DNA of 47,468 nucleotides, from positions 1-47,468 of the forward strand of contig CAJOIH010000011.1 in the NCBI GenBank assembly GCA_905234455.1. The letters are read 5' to 3'. The stretch comes from an uncultured Bacteroidales bacterium (GTDB lineage Bacteria > Bacteroidota > Bacteroidia > Bacteroidales > F082). The translations under genes were made by a program, and so were the position numbers. A model generated the notes under the pieces. The model was not told where the DNA came from, did no database searches, and saw nothing but the letters and a program-made list of their open reading frames with translations. This document shows positions 40,002-47,468 of this stretch, one piece after another. Every line of letters begins with the position of its first letter. The first letter of the stretch is position 1.

Positions 40002-40874
40002 ATGATTGGCTTTGATTTAAACAAAACGAAACGGCATTTTATCGGGTTGTTGGCGGAGCAGTTCACGCAGCGCGAGGCGGAACAGCTGATGCGCTTTCTG
40101 CTGGAGGATCTTTTCGGCATCGATCGCAAGATGGAGTTGATGAACCCCTCGATGCGCATCGACGAGGAGCAATACGCTCGGTTGTCGGATGCCGCGGAGC
40201 GGTTGCTTGAAGGAGAGCCCATCCAATACATCACTGGCAAGGTTTGGTTCGACGGGTTGCTCTTCCATGTGGACGAGTCGGTGCTGATTCCGCGTCCCGA
40301 GACCGAGGAGCTGGTGCAACTGGCGGCCCCAGAGTTGCCGATGGACAAGCCGTTGCGCATCTGGGATGTCGGCACGGGTTCAGGATGCATCGCCATCGCT
40401 TTGGCCAAACGATTCCCGCAAGCTACGGTTACAGCTTTCGACGTTTCGGAAAAAGCATTGGCAACGGCCCGCAAGAATGCTATATTAAATAAGGTAGATG
40501 TGGAATTCGTCTGCGACGACGTGCTGAACCCTCAATCGGAGGCCTGGGATCAGCCCGTGGACTTGGTGGTGAGCAACCCACCTTACATCCGCGAAAGCGA
40601 GAAAGCCTCCATGGAGCATAACGTCCTTGGGTTTGAGCCCTCAACGGCACTCTTCGTTCCAGACGATGATCCGCTGGTGTTTTATAGGCAGATATTAAAA
40701 CTCGGCACGTCCCAGTTGAACCCCGGAGGCTTGTTTTTGTTTGAAATCAACGAAGCTTTGGGCGAGGAGATGCTTCAACTCGGCCAGGAGATGGGTTTTG
40801 ATGGAACAGTATTAGAGGATTATCACGGCAGGGCCCGCTTTGCCAGATTTGCTACGACCCTTACCGGATGTTAA
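40002..40874 (+). CDS. prmC: Peptide chain release factor glutamine N5-methyltransferase
   Basis: PrmC methylates the GGQ glutamine of release factors RF1 and RF2. The 290-residue protein has an N-terminal helical domain (about 1-85) and a Rossmann methyltransferase domain. SAM motif I is VGTGSGCIAIALA, with FDVSEKALATAR, and the substrate motif is VVSNPPYI (N at about 192). I preferred the ATG at 40002 to an upstream TTG that lies inside the promoter. Its 3' end overlaps the convergent queE by 14 bases. Confidence 0.96.
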   Translation: MIGFDLNKTKRHFIGLLAEQFTQREAEQLMRFLLEDLFGIDRKMELMNPSMRIDEEQYARLSDAAERLLEGEPIQYITGKVWFDGLLFHVDESVLIPRPETEELVQLAAPELPMDKPLRIWDVGTGSGCIAIALAKRFPQATVTAFDVSEKALATARKNAILNKVDVEFVCDDVLNPQSEAWDQPVDLVVSNPPYIRESEKASMEHNVLGFEPSTALFVPDDDPLVFYRQILKLGTSQLNPGGLFLFEINEALGEEMLQLGQEMGFDGTVLEDYHGRARFARFATTLTGC

Positions 40875-41451
40875 GGATGCGGTGGGTTTGCAGCGAAAGC
40901 CGCCAGCCTGGGTTTCGAAGCACCGCTTCGACACAGGCTTTCATATTGGCCTGACTTTGAGCTTCGTCTTCCGAGAAACAAGGTTGAAGGAAACGGTGAG
41001 TGGCTTGGATGCCTTTGTATTGGTTTAAATCCTGTCCAAGAAAAACCACTTTCAGCTCATCACATTGTTTGAGAACACAAGGTTCGGTGTCTCCCCCATC
41101 GAAGCCCGTCTTCGGGGAGAGCGTCACCCAGTCGAGGTTCTTCGGCAAGGGGCGTGTGCCGTTGGTTTCGATGGCAATGCTTTTCCCCGTTTTAAGCTTC
41201 AGTTCATTGACGAAGGTTTCATCGATGAACAAGGAAGGCTCACCGCCGGTAAGGACAATAAGCGGTGCAAGCGGATAATGGTTAATTTCGTCAACGATGG
41301 CTTGAGTGGTCATCCCCTCCCCTGTTTGGTGCTGGGTATCGCAGAAAGCGCAGCGGAGGTTGCATCCGCTGAAGCGCACGAATACTGCAGGCGTTCCGGT
41401 ATGGAAGCCTTCGCCTTGGAGGGAATGGAAGATTTCATTAATTTTGAACAT
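40861..41451 (-). CDS. queE: 7-carboxy-7-deazaguanine synthase
   Basis: This radical SAM enzyme contracts 6-carboxy-tetrahydropterin to CDG, step three of preQ0 synthesis. The 196-residue protein has SLQGEGFHTGTPAVFVRFSG followed by the CX3CX2C cluster motif CNLRCAFC (about 31-38) and LTGGEPSL (SAM-binding). It is the last gene of queF-queC-queD-queE, 5 bases after queD. Confidence 0.95.
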   Translation of the reverse strand: MFKINEIFHSLQGEGFHTGTPAVFVRFSGCNLRCAFCDTQHQTGEGMTTQAIVDEINHYPLAPLIVLTGGEPSLFIDETFVNELKLKTGKSIAIETNGTRPLPKNLDWVTLSPKTGFDGGDTEPCVLKQCDELKVVFLGQDLNQYKGIQATHRFLQPCFSEDEAQSQANMKACVEAVLRNPGWRLSLQTHRILNIR

Positions 41452-41456
41452 GTGGG

Positions 41457-41810
41457 CTAGTCAAAGATTTGCGGAGCGTCGTCCTTGATGTATGAGGCTT
41501 TGTTGTCGCGCGACTCCCACACATCGGCACGGTAGCAGTTCGGCACGGTATCCACGATCCACTTGGCCAAGTTCTCGGCCGTCGGATTGAAATCCAGCAC
41601 CTCGTTGATGTTGGTATGGTCAATCTTGCCGTGAATCAAGCGCTTGATCTCGGTGAAATCGCACACCATGCCATTGCTGTCGAGTTGCTCGGCGCGGCAA
41701 TACACATTGACCTTCCAGTTGTGACCGTGGAGGTTCTCGCATTTGCTCTCGTAATCGAGATATAATTGATGGCAAGCGGATATTTCGAGGGTTTTTCTGA
41801 CGTAATACAT
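41457..41810 (-). CDS. queD: 6-carboxy-5,6,7,8-tetrahydropterin synthase
   Basis: QueD converts dihydroneopterin triphosphate to 6-carboxytetrahydropterin. The 117-residue protein has the zinc histidines H14 (SACHQL), H28 and H30 (NLHGH), and the catalytic Cys24 in SKCENLHGH. GMVCDFTEIK and a late IDHTNINEVL with NPTAENLA follow. I took the ATG at 41810 (MYYVRKTLE) rather than the TTG at 41816. A REP-like element lies in the 56-base gap after queC. Confidence 0.95.
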   Translation of the reverse strand: MYYVRKTLEISACHQLYLDYESKCENLHGHNWKVNVYCRAEQLDSNGMVCDFTEIKRLIHGKIDHTNINEVLDFNPTAENLAKWIVDTVPNCYRADVWESRDNKASYIKDDAPQIFD

Positions 41811-41825
41811 ATTCAATTTTTATTT

Positions 41826-41865
41826 GTCATTGCGAGCGAAACGAAGTGAAGCGTGGCAATCCACT
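41826..41865. repeat. REP-like dispersed element in the queC-queD gap
   Basis: The sequence opens GTCATTGCGAGCG and ends GCGTGGCAATCC, with ATTGC/GCAAT arms around a CGAAACGAAGTGAAG centre. It resembles the GTCATTGCGAGCGAAGCGAAG-type palindromic repeat that I recall as dispersed in many bacterial genomes, including Bacteroidota. Only one copy is in the window. It almost fills the space between the queC stop and the queD start. Confidence 0.6.
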
Positions 41866-41866
41866 T

Positions 41867-42520
41867 TCATATTTCATATTCTGTAGTATCATTTATTCCA
41901 GCATCCTTTAATGCTTGGATGCGTTCACGGCAGGTGCCACATTTGCCGCAGTGTTTTTCGCCGCCTTTGTAGCAGGAATAGGTCTCGCTATAGTCGATAC
42001 CCAGAGCCTTGCCATGTTCGGCGATTTCCTTCTTGCTCAGGTAGGTGTAAGGCGCCCACACGGTGATGTTTTCGTAGGTACCCGTTGACATGGCTTCCGA
42101 CATCGCATTGACAAAAGCCGGGCGGCAGTCCGGATAGATGGAATGGTCACCCGCATGATTGGCAATCATCACCCGTTTCAGGCCGTTGCTCTCGGCGATG
42201 CCTGCGGCGATGGCCAGCATGATGCCATTGCGGAAGGGCACCACCGTCGATTTCATGTTGTCGTCGTCGTAGTTCCCTTCCGGTATGTCGGCTGCAGTCA
42301 TCAGCAAGGCACTCTTGAAATAGCGGTGCATGAACTCCAGCGGCACCACGATATGCTTGATACCCAAGCGCTGGCAGTGGGTAATGGCACAAACCCGCTC
42401 ACGGCCGTTTTGGGTGGAGCCGTAGTCGAAGGTGATGGCTAGGGCAATTTCGTCCTTGAACTCATAGAGCATGGTGGTCGAATCCATGCCACCGGAGATG
42501 ATGATTACTGCGTCCTTCAT
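41867..42520 (-). CDS. queC: 7-cyano-7-deazaguanine synthase
   Basis: QueC turns CDG into preQ0 with ATP and ammonia. The 217-residue protein has the ATP-pyrophosphatase P-loop SGGMDSTTML (about 9-18), FRNGIMLAIAAGIAE, and a C-terminal zinc cluster CX8CX2CX2C (CYKGGEKHCGKCGTC, about 189-203). It follows queF after 26 bases. Confidence 0.96.
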   Translation of the reverse strand: MKDAVIIISGGMDSTTMLYEFKDEIALAITFDYGSTQNGRERVCAITHCQRLGIKHIVVPLEFMHRYFKSALLMTAADIPEGNYDDDNMKSTVVPFRNGIMLAIAAGIAESNGLKRVMIANHAGDHSIYPDCRPAFVNAMSEAMSTGTYENITVWAPYTYLSKKEIAEHGKALGIDYSETYSCYKGGEKHCGKCGTCRERIQALKDAGINDTTEYEI

Positions 42521-42527
42521 TTTAGTA

Positions 42528-42555
42528 AGGAGTTGGGAGTGAGGAGTTAGGAGTT
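42528..42555. repeat. Tandem 7-base repeat (four copies of RGGAGTK)
   Basis: AGGAGTT, GGGAGTG, AGGAGTT and AGGAGTT run head to tail between queF and queC. The queF stop codon (42547-42549) lies inside the array. The minus-strand message is pyrimidine-rich here (repeats of AACTCCT). Confidence 0.7.
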
Positions 42556-43017
42556 ATGGAAGGAAGCCAGGAGGCGTTCGCGAACCATATCTTGATGTTC
42601 GGCATCGCCGTAGTTGGCAAAAGGCTTGATGGAGATACCGCCGCGGGGATTGAACAAGCCAATGACCTCCAGGTATTTGGGATTCATCAGCTTGACCAGG
42701 TCTTTCATGATGATGTTAACACAATCCTCATGGAAGTCGCCGTGGTTGCGGAAGCTAAAGAGGTAGAGCTTCAGACTCTTGCTTTCCACCATCAACGTGC
42801 GCGGAATGTAATTAATGATAATGTGTCCGAAGTCAGGCTGACCCGTCTTGGGGCACAGCGAGGTAAACTCTGGGCAATCCAAGGTTACCAAGTATTCGTT
42901 CTCCGGGTGCTTGTTCTCGAAGGTCTCCAGCACCTCCGGCGTATAGTCGTAGCTATACTGGGTGTTTTGGTTCCCCAGCAGGGTTACGCCTTTTAATTCT
43001 TGTTCGTTTCGTGACAT
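42547..43017 (-). CDS. queF: NADPH-dependent preQ0 reductase
   Basis: QueF reduces preQ0 to preQ1. The 156-residue, single-domain form has the catalytic Cys in [15 protein letters not shown] (about 47-61) and the QueF motif [16 protein letters not shown] chose the ATG at 43017 because the -7 element at 43036-43043 predicts a start near 43032, downstream of the longer frame's 43038 start. The short leader rules out a preQ1 riboswitch. It is first gene of the queuosine operon. Confidence 0.96.
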   Translation of the reverse strand: MSRNEQELKGVTLLGNQNTQYSYDYTPEVLETFENKHPENEYLVTLDCPEFTSLCPKTGQPDFGHIIINYIPRTLMVESKSLKLYLFSFRNHGDFHEDCVNIIMKDLVKLMNPKYLEVIGLFNPRGGISIKPFANYGDAEHQDMVRERLLASFHNS

Positions 43018-43035
43018 GGGTTCGTGATTTGGCTG

Positions 43036-43043
43036 CAAAATTA
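43036..43043 (-). promoter_or_regulatory. queF promoter -7 element TAATTTTG
   Basis: The minus-strand TAATTTTG gives a predicted leader of about 15 bases. The -33 position falls inside the palindromic terminator of the upstream POT gene (43052-43079), so the two elements overlap. Confidence 0.55.
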
Positions 43044-43044
43044 C

Positions 43045-43079
43045 AAAAAAAGTAGAGACGGTGCATGCACCGTCTCTAC
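43045..43079 (-). terminator. Terminator of the POT gene, a perfect 28-base palindrome plus T7
   Basis: GTAGAGACGGTGCA is followed directly by its own reverse complement, giving a 28-base perfect palindrome (43052-43079), then seven Ts on the minus strand (43045-43051). It is 19 bases downstream of the POT stop. It is a strong intrinsic terminator. The sequence also resembles GTAGAGACG-type dispersed palindromes. Confidence 0.9.
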
Positions 43080-43098
43080 AATCATATCAATTTGATTA

Positions 43099-44781
43099 TC
43101 AGCACCCCGAGGTCGCCTTCTCCAAACGTTTCATGATGGAGAAGATGAACACGGCGGAGAGCAGGCAGAGCACCACGAGGACGCCCCAGACCATCCAGAG
43201 CGGCATGCCGGTACCCCAAATGCGGGCGATGACCGAGGTGAGGTAATTGCCGATGGCGGTCACGCAGAACCAGAGACCCATCATCATGCCCTTGTACTTG
43301 GGCGGGGCCACCTTGGTGACGAAGGAGATGCCAATGGGGCTCAGCAATAGCTCAGCGAAAGTCAAAACGAAATAAGTGCTGATCAGCCAGTTGGGTGAGA
43401 CCAAAGTGCTACTCACACCGCCTTGGGCCTTCAGCTCGGCCGGGCTGGCCAGCGAGAAGGAACAGATGACCAGGATGAGGAAGCCGAGGGCGGCGACAAT
43501 CATACCCATACCGATCTTACGCGGTGAGGACGGCTCCTTCCCTCGCTTCGCCAAAGCACCGAACACCGCCATAGAAACGGGGGTCAGAGCGACAACGAAG
43601 AAGGGGTTGAACTGCTGGAACTGCTGCGGCAAGATGTTGATTGGGTCGGGCATCACATGATAGACCGTCCATGCCATGATCCAGAGGAAACACGTCACGC
43701 CACACAGGATGCCACGGTTCAGGGGCTTGGTGGCCTGAATGGCTCCAAACATCGTATAAATCGAGATGGCCACCAAGGTCAGCGACCAAATGTTAAAGCC
43801 AAATCGGGTGAAGCCGGAGACTGTGCTTTGCGTGTAGTCGCGGGCGAAATAGGTCAAGCATAGACCCGCTTGCTGGAATGACATCCAGAAGAAGATGACC
43901 ACCACGAACACCAAAGCCAAGGCCGTGATGCGCTCGCGGGTTTGCTCCTTGGAGAGCTCTTGCACATTGACTGTAGTACTAGCCATTTGCTTTGCCTGCT
44001 TGGCGTTCACGTCGGCGTGTTTGTACCACTTGCGGAAGCCCAGATAGATGGCCATGGAGAGAATCAAGGAGATGCAAGCCACGCCGAATCCATAGTTGTA
44101 GGCACCCGAAAGGGCGTCGATATAGCTATTGGCGAAACCTGCCAGGTCGTTGATATTGCCTCCCTGCTGTACGGCCAATGCCTCAAAACTCGACAATGCG
44201 TCAGCAGAGATGGTACCATCAAGATACTGGTGTGCCAGCGAAGGGATCTGCGGCACATAGGTATAGCCTGCCTTCCCAAGGAAGAGGTCGGTAACCTTGG
44301 TAGCTGCCATGGGTGCGAACATCGAGCCAATGTTGATGGCCATATAGAACAGGCTGAAGCCGTTGTCGCGGAAAGCGCTGTACTTGGCCTCGTCGTAGAG
44401 GTTGCCCACCATCACCTGCAGGTTGCCTTTGAAAAGCCCTGTGCCGATGGCGATGAGTGCCAATGCGGAGAACATGGTGACCTTTGCCGTAGTCGTTGCC
44501 ATAGGCACCGCCAGCAGCAAGTAACCTAGGAACATCACCACGATGCCCGACTTCACCATCTTGCCGTAGCCGAAACGGTCGGCAAGCATGCCACCGATGA
44601 GGGGCATGAAATAGACGCATCCGAGGAAAATGCCATAGATATTACCCGCTTGTGCCTCGTTGTAGCCGAATTTGGCCTGCAGGAAAAGCACGAAGATGGC
44701 CAACATGGTGTAGTAGCCGAAGCGTTCGCCCGTGTTGGCTAATGCTAGGGCGTATAGCCCTTTGGGATGACCTTTAAACAT
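43099..44781 (-). CDS. POT-family proton-coupled oligopeptide transporter
   Basis: This 560-residue inner-membrane symporter takes up di- and tripeptides with protons. N-terminal features are FKGHPKGLYALALANTGERFGYYTML (the ExxER-type motif is present as ANTGERF), YGIFLGCVYFMPLIGGMLADR (conserved MFS loop), and GNLQVMVGNLYD. About 12-14 TM helices run to the C-terminus. The gene has a strong promoter (44807-44836) and its own terminator. Its neighbours are secreted subtilases that could supply peptides, which is an inferred link. Confidence 0.93.
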   Translation of the reverse strand: MFKGHPKGLYALALANTGERFGYYTMLAIFVLFLQAKFGYNEAQAGNIYGIFLGCVYFMPLIGGMLADRFGYGKMVKSGIVVMFLGYLLLAVPMATTTAKVTMFSALALIAIGTGLFKGNLQVMVGNLYDEAKYSAFRDNGFSLFYMAINIGSMFAPMAATKVTDLFLGKAGYTYVPQIPSLAHQYLDGTISADALSSFEALAVQQGGNINDLAGFANSYIDALSGAYNYGFGVACISLILSMAIYLGFRKWYKHADVNAKQAKQMASTTVNVQELSKEQTRERITALALVFVVVIFFWMSFQQAGLCLTYFARDYTQSTVSGFTRFGFNIWSLTLVAISIYTMFGAIQATKPLNRGILCGVTCFLWIMAWTVYHVMPDPINILPQQFQQFNPFFVVALTPVSMAVFGALAKRGKEPSSPRKIGMGMIVAALGFLILVICSFSLASPAELKAQGGVSSTLVSPNWLISTYFVLTFAELLLSPIGISFVTKVAPPKYKGMMMGLWFCVTAIGNYLTSVIARIWGTGMPLWMVWGVLVVLCLLSAVFIFSIMKRLEKATSGC

Positions 44782-44806
44782 AGTTGATCGTTTTTGTTAT
44801 TTGCCG

Positions 44807-44836
44807 CAAAGGTAGGAAAATGTTTGAAAACAGCAA
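44807..44836 (-). promoter_or_regulatory. POT gene promoter, TTG / 19 bp / TACCTTTG
   Basis: The minus-strand -7 TACCTTTG (44807-44814) and -33 TTG (44834-44836) are exactly 19 bases apart, with a start near 44803. The -33 lies in the U-tract of the upstream subtilase terminator. Confidence 0.85.
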
Positions 44837-44870
44837 AAAACACGGTGCACCTCAAACAAGACGCACCGTG
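44835..44870 (-). terminator. Terminator of the subtilase gene at 44892
   Basis: An 8-bp stem CACGGTGC/GCACCGTG (44841-44848 with 44863-44870) is followed by TTTTTT on the minus strand (44835-44840). It shares bases with the POT -33 element. Confidence 0.88.
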
Positions 44871-44891
44871 ATATTAAAACAGGATTTCGGG

Positions 44892-46598
44892 TTATAACTT
44901 CACTATCTTCTTCAGCGAGGCGCCTCTATCTGTTTCGATCATAATGAGGTATATTCCGCTCTCCAAATCGTCGATTTTGCATTGTGACCCATTCACACCA
45001 AAGACTTTAACCAACTTGCCATCCATCGAAAAGACCTTGACCTTCGTCATGCCTTCACATTCGATATTCACCACATCCTTTGTAGGATTCGGGTAAATGT
45101 TGGCTTTGACGTTGCCTTCATCCAACCCATCATAGGCCTCCACGGCATCGACAGCGGCCAAGGCGTCCACACGGCCACAACCTGTGAGGTTGCTTTTCGT
45201 TGGTGTGAGCTTGACGGAAGTCTCTTCAAGAATGCGGCAGATGTCGGCTGGCGACAGCTCAGGGTTCTTGCTGAGCATCAAGGCGGCGATGCCTGCCACG
45301 CAAGGCGTTGCTTGAGAGGTGCCTGTCATCGACTTGTAACCCGTGTTGGAGGTGTAGTTCAGCGACTTGATGCTCTCGCCTGGAGCGCATACATCGGGAC
45401 GGATGAGGCCGATGCCAGGGTTGTAGGCATAGTCGCCAAACTCGGTGTCCTGCCATGTGCATGGACCGTTGGCGGTGAAGAACGAGGCTTGGTCGTTGTC
45501 GTCGACCGACCCAACCACGATGGCGCTGCTTAACTCACCAGGATTGGCCATTTGGTCGGGATCCAAATAAGGTGGGGGACAACTGCCAGGAATGCGCACA
45601 TTCTGGGGAATGGGGTATTGGTCCAAGGCAAAACCTTCGTTGCCAGCGCAAATGAAACTCGACACACCAGCGTCCAAGATGGATACGCAGGTGCGGCGGA
45701 AAAGCTCCCTTTCGGTGACACTCGGGTGCACCAAGCCCATCGACATGCTGACGATGTCGCAGCCGTGCTCCACCGACCATTCCATGCCTTCGGCCAACTT
45801 CACCGCGCCGCCTGTTCCGTCGGCGTTCACGCTCTTGATGCACATGATTTGCGCGTCGGGAGCCACACCAGTTTGTGATCCTGCCGTGCCGTCGCCAGCC
45901 ACGGTGCCTGCACAGTGCGTGCCGTGTCCCATGTCGTCCATCGGGTCGTCATCGTCGTTGCGCACATCGTAGCCGTGATGCGGGAATGCCTCGCCACCAT
46001 CCCAAAGGTGGTCGGCCAAGTCCAAATGGTTGTAGTTGACGCCTGCATCAATGACTGAGACCACGATGCCTTGGCCTGTGAAGCCCAGTTCCCAAACCTT
46101 GTCGGCATTGACTTTCAATATGTTGGGTGTGATTTCTCGGGTTTCGTTGGCTGGTGTAGGCTTTTCGTCGTCCTCAATCCATTTCCGCTCGATGTTGTAG
46201 CCAATATGGGCAATGTCGTCACGCTTGGACAAAGTCAAAACGGTTTCTTTCGTGGCCGAAAAATAAAGGCTGTTCGACATCCAAAGGGTGCGTGGTGCCG
46301 TGACTTCGCCCTTTTGCTCCATTTCGGCAAGAGCCAATTTCAAGTCGCGTTGCGATGCTTCGGTGAAGTGCTTCAGTTCGTCGACGACAAATGCCCTACG
46401 CTCAGCGCGAGTGGGCAAAGCCGAGGCGCGTTGGTTCAACATGTTCCTGTCGCAGCGCGATTTCATCAAAACGGTGATTTCAATCATCTCGCTGTCGGTG
46501 CGGCGGTTCATCTCTTCCTGCAAAAGCGGGTCGATGACTTGGGCTTGCGCAAACATACAAGCCAAAGCCAATGCAATCGTAAAAATGGTTTTCTTCAT
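44892..46598 (-). CDS. Secreted subtilisin-like peptidase (S8) with T9SS sorting domain, compact form
   Basis: The 568-residue protein has a signal peptide (about 1-19, ALALACMFAQAQ) and a propeptide to about 165. The S8 domain has catalytic D184 (VIDAGVN), H225 (GHGTHCAG), S428 (GTSQATP) and an Asn in CAGNEG. There is no Fn3 or adhesion domain: a type A T9SS tail (about 495-568, ANIYPNPTKDVVNIECEGM to SLKKIVKL) directly follows the protease. It shares the WDGGEAFPHHGYD and CPPPYLDPDQ segments with the 33618 gene. It starts 5 bases after the next subtilase, so the two form an operon. Confidence 0.94.
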   Translation of the reverse strand: MKKTIFTIALALACMFAQAQVIDPLLQEEMNRRTDSEMIEITVLMKSRCDRNMLNQRASALPTRAERRAFVVDELKHFTEASQRDLKLALAEMEQKGEVTAPRTLWMSNSLYFSATKETVLTLSKRDDIAHIGYNIERKWIEDDEKPTPANETREITPNILKVNADKVWELGFTGQGIVVSVIDAGVNYNHLDLADHLWDGGEAFPHHGYDVRNDDDDPMDDMGHGTHCAGTVAGDGTAGSQTGVAPDAQIMCIKSVNADGTGGAVKLAEGMEWSVEHGCDIVSMSMGLVHPSVTERELFRRTCVSILDAGVSSFICAGNEGFALDQYPIPQNVRIPGSCPPPYLDPDQMANPGELSSAIVVGSVDDNDQASFFTANGPCTWQDTEFGDYAYNPGIGLIRPDVCAPGESIKSLNYTSNTGYKSMTGTSQATPCVAGIAALMLSKNPELSPADICRILEETSVKLTPTKSNLTGCGRVDALAAVDAVEAYDGLDEGNVKANIYPNPTKDVVNIECEGMTKVKVFSMDGKLVKVFGVNGSQCKIDDLESGIYLIMIETDRGASLKKIVKL

Positions 46599-46603
46599 GG
46601 TTT

Positions 46604-47468
46604 TCAGTATTTCACAATTCTTTGGTTCAATGTTCCGTTTTCCGTTGCAATCTTCAACTGGTAAATGCCATTGCTCAGCCCGTCAATGCTGCACGTTCCG
46701 TTGGCGGTGGTGATTTGCTTCACCAATTTTCCGTCCATGGCATAGACGTTGACTTCAGTCATGCCTTCGCACTCTACCGTAAAACCACCTGCACTTGGGT
46801 TGGGATACACATTGGCTTGGAGCTTGTTCTCGCCAATGCCCACAAATGCCAACGAAACGCATGATTTCTGGGTAGGACATTCCGATGGGGCAACGCACAA
46901 CTCGTGGTCGCCGTCCTCAAGTTCAAGGTCGAAGCGGGGCTCGGCGGTGGAGCCGACTTCTTCGCCATCCACAAAGACGAGGTAGCTCTCGGCATCGCCT
47001 TCCCAAGTAAGGGTAACGATGTCGTTCTCAATCGTATAATTGAGGTTGGCAACGGGTCCACAGCCATCCATGGCCAAAATGGCGGCCAAGGCATCAATGC
47101 GGCCTGAGCCGATGTCATTATTCTTGTAGCCGATAGGGTTCACGGCAGTGGTTTCAAGGATCTCGTCGATTTGTGCAGGCGTGAGGTCAGGGTTTTTGGA
47201 GAGCATCAAGGCGATGGTGCCCGTCACGGCAGGGGCCGCAAACGAGGTGCCGAGGTCGGCCTTATATCCTTCAATATTGGTCCAGTCCAACGAAACGATG
47301 TTGCTTCCTGGGGCACTCACGTCGGGCTTGATGAGGCCAATTTGCGTGGCATCGCCAGCCACGTATGGGTAGTCGGCGTATTCAGGCACATCGGCCCAAG
47401 TGGTCGGCCCGCGCGAAGAGAAGGCGCTGACTTGGTCGTTGTTCTCCGTCGAGCCAACGCAGATGACG
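46604..47468 (-). CDS. Secreted S8 peptidase with T9SS tail, partial (5' end beyond the window)
   Basis: The frame is open to the right edge, reading VICVGSTENNDQVSAFSSRGPT, a subtilase segment, so the N-terminus and the catalytic Asp and His lie outside. Visible are the GTSFAAP serine motif, a beta-rich segment with SYLVFVDGEEVGS, and a T9SS type A tail (ANVYPNPSAGGFTVECEGM to LNQRIVKY). Its tail is nearly the same as that of the next gene (VECEGMTEVNVYAMDGKL). It is a tandem paralogue read together with it. Confidence 0.9.
   Translation of the reverse strand, partial: VICVGSTENNDQVSAFSSRGPTTWADVPEYADYPYVAGDATQIGLIKPDVSAPGSNIVSLDWTNIEGYKADLGTSFAAPAVTGTIALMLSKNPDLTPAQIDEILETTAVNPIGYKNNDIGSGRIDALAAILAMDGCGPVANLNYTIENDIVTLTWEGDAESYLVFVDGEEVGSTAEPRFDLELEDGDHELCVAPSECPTQKSCVSLAFVGIGENKLQANVYPNPSAGGFTVECEGMTEVNVYAMDGKLVKQITTANGTCSIDGLSNGIYQLKIATENGTLNQRIVKY

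Noticed and set aside
43018..43045. preQ1 riboswitch upstream of queF
   Set aside because: The predicted leader is only about 15 bases, too short for any preQ1 aptamer.

Overview
The window is about 47 kb of chromosome from a Gram-negative member of Bacteroidota, most likely Bacteroidales. Signs of this are promoters with the Bacteroidota sigma factor pattern (TTG, 19 bases, TAnnTTTG) at several genes, few Shine-Dalgarno sequences, secreted subtilases ending in type IX secretion (T9SS) sorting tails, lipid A and Kdo genes, and a class A RNase P RNA. Coding density is high, genes lie in tight operons with ATGA or TAATG junctions, and most of the content is housekeeping. I see no prophage, insertion sequence, CRISPR array or polysaccharide utilisation locus.

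Layout. 1-200: a leftward stable-RNA type promoter and leader whose gene lies off the left edge (an rRNA operon is my guess). 272-3516: mscL, prfC and a CapA-like protein. 3556-3630: tRNA-Asp. 3739-9123: leftward envelope/housekeeping operon kdsC-maf-surE-small membrane protein-lpxB-comEC. 9237-12153: rightward rsfS-ftsH-LUD domain gene. 12154-12922: a small HTH regulator behind a long, highly structured leader, the least ordinary locus here. 12982-18856: leftward operon guaB, two SurA/PpiC-type periplasmic chaperones, moxR. 18899-28369: leftward gyrB, alpha-2-macroglobulin lipoprotein, PBP1C. 28473-33097: a large TPR protein and an outer-membrane barrel. 33151-33523: rnpB. 33618-36155: T9SS subtilase. 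36188-38325: dnaA and an RsmI-like methyltransferase. 38483-40874: YigZ family protein and EamA transporter, divergent from prmC. 40861-43017: complete preQ1 cluster queF-queC-queD-queE. 43099-44781: POT peptide transporter. 44892-47468: two tandem T9SS subtilases, the second cut by the window edge.

How the genes fit together. Three related secreted subtilases and a peptide/H+ symporter point to a peptide-using lifestyle. The outer-membrane assembly genes (two PPIases, TPR/barrel pair), lipid A genes and the A2M/PBP1C pair serve envelope building and defence. The queuosine genes make preQ1 from GTP for tRNA modification.

The main non-coding observations are: (1) a shared promoter module, with a distal ATTGATAWTCAAT palindrome, upstream of tRNA-Asp and the off-edge stable RNA; (2) the HTH leader with a dyad operator, an 8-codon reading frame with a good ribosome site, and two interleaved long-range stems; (3) a divergent eamA/prmC promoter pair that predicts nearly leaderless mRNAs; (4) terminators that run into the next gene's promoter around the POT gene; (5) a terminator-like hairpin inside the first codons of pbpC. 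All were read by eye; no folding or database search was run.
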